Of a stretch of DNA of 8,214 nt, positions 5,743 to 8,214 are shown in pieces. Within the stretch, counting starts at the first letter, position 1; every line of letters begins with the position of its first letter. Source of the stretch: JANMEX01 sp043744175 (lineage in GTDB: Bacteria > Pseudomonadota > Alphaproteobacteria > Rhizobiales > Rhizobiaceae); contig JAYTVD010000033.1 of the NCBI GenBank assembly GCA_043744175.1, positions 1-8,214 of the forward strand, written 5' to 3'. Under the pieces are notes generated by a model that made no database searches, had not been told where the DNA came from, and saw only the letters and a list, made by a program, of their open reading frames with translations. The translations under genes were made by a program, and so were the position numbers.

Positions 5743-6215
5743 TTTTCAAGCGACCCAATCCGGTCTTCTTCTTCCAACTCGCTGATCAGCTTGTGAAATT
5801 CCTTCGGATCAGCGAAATCGCGATAGACCGAGGCATAGCGCACGAAGGCGACATGATCGATGCCCTTGAGGGCTTCCATCACCATTGTGCCGATATAATC
5901 TGTTGTGATTTCGCTCTCGCCGCTGCTTTCGAGGCGGCGCACAATGCCGGAGACGGCGCGTTCAATACGGTCGTCTTCCACAGGGCGTTTTCGAAGCGCG
6001 ATATCAAACGAGCGATGCAGCTTTTCGCGGTCAAACGGCACTTTGCGGCCGGTTTTCTTTTGCACCAACAATTCACGTAATTGAACACGCTCGAATGTGG
6101 TGAAGCGACCGCCGCAATCTGGGCAGATGCGGCGGCGGCGGATGGCTGTTGTATCTTCGGCGGGACGCGAGTCCTTCACTTGGGTGTCAACAGACTGGCA
6201 ATAAGGACAACGCAT
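5739..6215 (-). CDS. nrdR: Transcriptional repressor NrdR
   Basis: A 158-residue nucleotide-sensing repressor of ribonucleotide reductase genes. The N-terminal zinc ribbon is complete: CPYC (3-6) and CPDC (31-34), with an arginine-rich segment AIRRRRI (24-30) for DNA contact and the FTTFERV (38-44) join. The ATP-cone domain follows at about 49-139, with VQKKTGRKVPFDREKL (51-66) at its start and VAFVRYASVYRDFADPKEF (about 121-139) at its end. Length and motifs match the family closely. The first ATG (6215) gives MRCPYC, the standard start. It lies 29 nt after glyA and overlaps ribD by 4 nt. The nrdR-ribD linkage is common across proteobacteria. I saw no NrdR box pair in the window, as expected because its targets are the nrd operons. 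Confidence 0.97.
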   Translation of the reverse strand: MRCPYCQSVDTQVKDSRPAEDTTAIRRRRICPDCGGRFTTFERVQLRELLVQKKTGRKVPFDREKLHRSFDIALRKRPVEDDRIERAVSGIVRRLESSGESEITTDYIGTMVMEALKGIDHVAFVRYASVYRDFADPKEFHKLISELEEEDRIGSLEK

Positions 6216-6244
6216 AGCTTCTCCCGGAATCGTTCGGGTCGATG

Positions 6245-7540
6245 TTAGCCTAAGTGCGGGTAAATCGGAAAGCGATCCGTGAGTGCCATCACTTTTTCTT
6301 TGACGCGGGCCTCAACAGCGGCATTGCCTTCTGGTGAGTTGGCAACTTTCAAGCCATCCAGCACTTCGGTAATGAGGTTGGCAATGGTCACGAACTCTTC
6401 CTTGCCGAAACCGCGCGTGGTGCCGACCGGCGTGCCAAGGCGAATGCCGGAGGTAATGGTTGGCTTTTCCGGGTCGTTTGGAACGCCGTTTTTATTGCAT
6501 GTAATGAACGCGCGGCCCATGGCGGCTTCGGAATCTTTGCCGTTCAAATTCTTCGGGCGCAGGTCGACCAGCATCAAATGCGTGTCAGTGCCACCGGAAA
6601 CAATGGCGAAGCCATTGGCGACCAGCGTTGACGCGAGCACTGTGGCGTTTTCCTTCACGGCGCGGATGTAGGTTTTGTATTCATCCGTAAGCGCCTCGCC
6701 GAATGCGACTGCTTTTGCAGCGATGACGTGCATCAACGGTCCGCCTTGCAGACCGGGGAACACCGCGGAATTGATCTTCTTGGCAATTGCCTCATCGTTG
6801 GTCAGCACCAAACCTCCGCGCGGACCGCGCAAGGTTTTATGCGTAGTGGATGTTGCCACATGGGCATGGGGGAACGGCGATGGATGCTCGCCTGCGGCCA
6901 CGAGACCGGCGAAATGCGCCATATCCACCCACAAATAAGCACCAACCTTGTCGGCAATGGCGCGCATACGGGCGAAATCAATCACGCGGGAATAGGCGGA
7001 ACCGCCTGCAATGAGGATGACCGGCTTGTGTTCAACTGCCAGCGCTTCGACTTGGTCGTAGTCGATGTAGCCAGTGGCAAGGTCGAGGCCATATTGAATG
7101 GCGTTGAACCATTTGCCGGAAAGGTTTGGCTTCGCGCCATGCGTCAAGTGACCGCCAGCGTCAAGGCTCATACCCAAAATTGTGTCACCGGGTTTGGCAA
7201 GCGCCAAGAATACGGCTTGGTTCGCCTGACTGCCGGAATTTGGCTGGACGTTGGCATATGTGCAGCCGAACAGTTTTGTCACCCGCTCAATGGCTAAATC
7301 TTCGGCAATATCCACAAAATGGCAACCGCCGTAATAGCGACGACCGGAATAGCCTTCGGCATATTTGTTGGTCATAATCGAGCCCTGCGCTTCCAAAACC
7401 GCGCGTGAGACGATGTTTTCTGAAGCAATCAACTCAATTTCGTGACGTTGACGACCGAGCTCCTTGCGGATGGAGCTGAACAACTCCGGATCGCTTTCTT
7501 CCAAAGGTTTGTTGAAAAATGATGACATTGAATGAGACAT
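6245..7540 (-). CDS. glyA: Serine hydroxymethyltransferase
   Basis: A 431-residue pyridoxal-phosphate enzyme of fold type I, cytoplasmic, that interconverts serine and glycine and feeds methylene-tetrahydrofolate into one-carbon metabolism. Landmarks are ELIASENIVS (36-45), the YAEGYSGRRYYGGC (60-73) segment, LWVDMAHFAGLVA (203-215) with the cofactor-binding aspartate, and the Schiff-base lysine Lys235 in STTHKTLRGPRGG (231-243). SGIRLGTPVGTTRGFG is present near the C-terminus. Length is normal. ATG at 7540 is chosen, with AAAGG about 8 nt upstream; a second ATG at codon 5 is possible. It is the first gene of the seven-gene minus-strand run, so its promoter probably drives at least part of the riboflavin genes. 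I could not find a convincing promoter in the 100 nt upstream. Confidence 0.98.
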   Translation of the reverse strand: MSHSMSSFFNKPLEESDPELFSSIRKELGRQRHEIELIASENIVSRAVLEAQGSIMTNKYAEGYSGRRYYGGCHFVDIAEDLAIERVTKLFGCTYANVQPNSGSQANQAVFLALAKPGDTILGMSLDAGGHLTHGAKPNLSGKWFNAIQYGLDLATGYIDYDQVEALAVEHKPVILIAGGSAYSRVIDFARMRAIADKVGAYLWVDMAHFAGLVAAGEHPSPFPHAHVATSTTHKTLRGPRGGLVLTNDEAIAKKINSAVFPGLQGGPLMHVIAAKAVAFGEALTDEYKTYIRAVKENATVLASTLVANGFAIVSGGTDTHLMLVDLRPKNLNGKDSEAAMGRAFITCNKNGVPNDPEKPTITSGIRLGTPVGTTRGFGKEEFVTIANLITEVLDGLKVANSPEGNAAVEARVKEKVMALTDRFPIYPHLG

Positions 7541-7642
7541 TTACGAGGCCTTTCAAAGGTAGCGTTGAGCTTTCGTCGCGCCCTTACCATAGGTCGTTTG
7601 GCAAATGAAAGCTGCGAAACGGCGCAGTTAGCACCAAAAACG
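7541..7642 (-). promoter_or_regulatory. glyA upstream region, promoter not resolved
   Basis: This 102-nt gap between the terminator and glyA must hold the promoter of glyA unless transcription starts further upstream. TATGGT (7593-7588) resembles a -10 box, but no acceptable -35 lies 16-18 nt before it. A 7-bp inverted repeat, AGCTTTC (7568-7574) with GAAAGCT (7607-7613), flanks it. No known riboswitch pattern was recognised. Confidence 0.3.
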
Positions 7643-7679
7643 AAAACGCCGCAGATACATTAAGTTCCTGCGGCGTTTT
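7643..7679 (-). terminator. Intrinsic terminator of the L,D-transpeptidase gene
   Basis: AAAACGCCGCAG (7643-7654) and CTGCGGCGTTTT (7668-7679) form a perfect 12-bp inverted repeat with a 13-nt loop. On the minus strand a GC-rich stem is followed by TTTTCGTTTTT, the classic Rho-independent pattern, 17 nt beyond the L,D-transpeptidase stop. It separates that gene from glyA. The symmetric A/T flanks would also allow termination in the other direction, but no plus-strand gene reads into it. Confidence 0.85.
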
Positions 7680-7696
7680 GTGATAGATTTTGAGGG

Positions 7697-8214
7697 TTAG
7701 AGCGCTTGGCCAACACCAGAGTTGATAGCCAACTCCTGCGCCCCATCCTTCTTGTAAATATCGTCACGGAAATGGACGACATCTTCGGCAGTTGACCATG
7801 CCGTGATGTAGGTGAAATGCACATTCACTTTTGAACCAAGCGGCACTTCGAGATTTTGACCAGTGGCAATCTGCGCTTCGATTTCTGCGCGGCCCCAGCC
7901 CGGCGTGTCTTTCAAAATCCAGACACCAAGATCACGGACGTTTTGCACGCGCACACAGCCCGATGATTCGAAGCGCTGAATTTTATTGAACAGGCCCTGC
8001 TTTGGCGTGTCGTGCATATAGGTATCGAATTTATTCGGATAATTTATCTTCATTGACGCCATTGCGCTGTGCGGACCGGGGTCTTGGCGCAGGCGGTAAC
8101 TCGCCGCTTCGTTTGAATTCCAGTCCACACTTACCGGATCAATTTCAGAACCATCCGGACGCAAAATGTGGATTGCGTTATCCGCGAGATAATTCGAGTC
8201 TTTTTGCATCAAGG
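7697..8214 (-). CDS. L,D-transpeptidase (YkuD domain), C-terminal part
   Basis: About 172 codons of a gene whose 5' part lies beyond the right edge; no start inside the window should be taken as real. The fragment carries the YkuD catalytic domain: YRLRQDPGPHSAMASMKINY, then YMHDTP with the conserved histidine, and SSGCVRVQN with the nucleophilic cysteine about 19 residues later. The order and wording (RQDPGP, HDTP, SSGCVRV) resemble the large YcbB/LdtD-type enzymes rather than the short ErfK/YbiS type. Such enzymes act in the periplasm, forming 3-3 cross-links in peptidoglycan. The signal peptide and any peptidoglycan-binding domain would be in the missing part. It is followed by its own terminator, so it is probably not in the glyA operon. 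Confidence 0.9.
   Translation of the reverse strand, partial: LMQKDSNYLADNAIHILRPDGSEIDPVSVDWNSNEAASYRLRQDPGPHSAMASMKINYPNKFDTYMHDTPKQGLFNKIQRFESSGCVRVQNVRDLGVWILKDTPGWGRAEIEAQIATGQNLEVPLGSKVNVHFTYITAWSTAEDVVHFRDDIYKKDGAQELAINSGVGQAL

Larger units (their letters stand above)
1806..7540 (-). other. Probable operon glyA-nrdR-ribD-ribE-ribH-nusB-MFS
   Basis: Seven minus-strand genes follow each other with gaps of 29, -4, 3, 66, 1 and 6 nt. No terminator-like hairpin with a T-run was seen between them. The run is bounded upstream by the intrinsic terminator at 7643-7679 and downstream by the hairpin at 1753-1795. Co-transcription is inferred from spacing; internal promoters, for example before nrdR or ribH, are not excluded. 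Confidence 0.7.

Noticed and set aside
5743..6244. FMN riboswitch controlling the riboflavin genes
   Set aside because: nrdR and ribD overlap by 4 nt, the glyA-nrdR gap is only 29 nt, and none of the conserved FMN-element blocks was recognised before glyA or ribH.
6728..7297. A 189-codon plus-strand open frame opposite glyA
   Set aside because: Entirely antisense to glyA, no convincing ribosome-binding site or domain; an antisense shadow of a highly conserved gene.
7612..7627. Small hairpin CTGCG/CGCAG before glyA
   Set aside because: Only 5 bp with a 6-nt loop and no T-run; such matches occur often by chance next to a genuine terminator.
1..8214. Mobile element, phage, CRISPR or defence system
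   Set aside because: No transposase, integrase, terminal repeats, direct-repeat arrays, tRNA-associated attachment site or defence domain was seen; nearly all of the window is conserved core genes.

Overview
The window looks like the chromosome of an alphaproteobacterium, most likely of the order Hyphomicrobiales (Rhizobiales). The basis is protein-level resemblance of NusB, RibD, RibH and GlyA to that group, plus the gene order glyA-nrdR-ribD-ribE-ribH-nusB. GC content looks moderate and there is no sign of phage, insertion sequence, CRISPR array, tRNA or rRNA.

Layout from right to left, the direction of transcription for most genes: (i) 8214-7697, the 3' part of an L,D-transpeptidase gene, closed by a clear intrinsic terminator at 7679-7643. 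(ii) 7540-1806, a tight minus-strand run of seven genes: glyA, nrdR, ribD, ribE, ribH, nusB and an MFS transporter gene. Gaps are 29 nt or less, except 66 nt before ribH. nrdR/ribD overlap by 4 nt, and nusB starts at a TTG one base after the ribH stop. (iii) 1394-1669 on the plus strand, a small DUF4242-family gene. (iv) 1238-300 on the minus strand, a LysR-type regulator divergent from the DUF4242 gene; the 150-nt region between them holds two good inverted repeats. (v) 119-1, the first 39 codons of a membrane proton-pumping pyrophosphatase (hppA), with its own likely promoter and a leader hairpin.

The long operon links one-carbon metabolism (GlyA), control of ribonucleotide reductase (NrdR), late riboflavin synthesis (RibD, RibE, RibH), rRNA antitermination (NusB) and a transporter of unknown substrate. 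No FMN riboswitch is visible, and the overlaps leave no room for one inside the cluster. The rib genes therefore probably follow housekeeping transcription from upstream of glyA or from internal promoters I could not identify.

I did not find a clearly new biological system. The most interesting parts are the LysR/DUF4242 pair with its palindromic intergenic region, a possible helix that would hide the LysR ribosome-binding site, and the MFS transporter at the end of the riboflavin operon, a candidate flavin-related carrier. There is no stretch over 300 bases without a gene.
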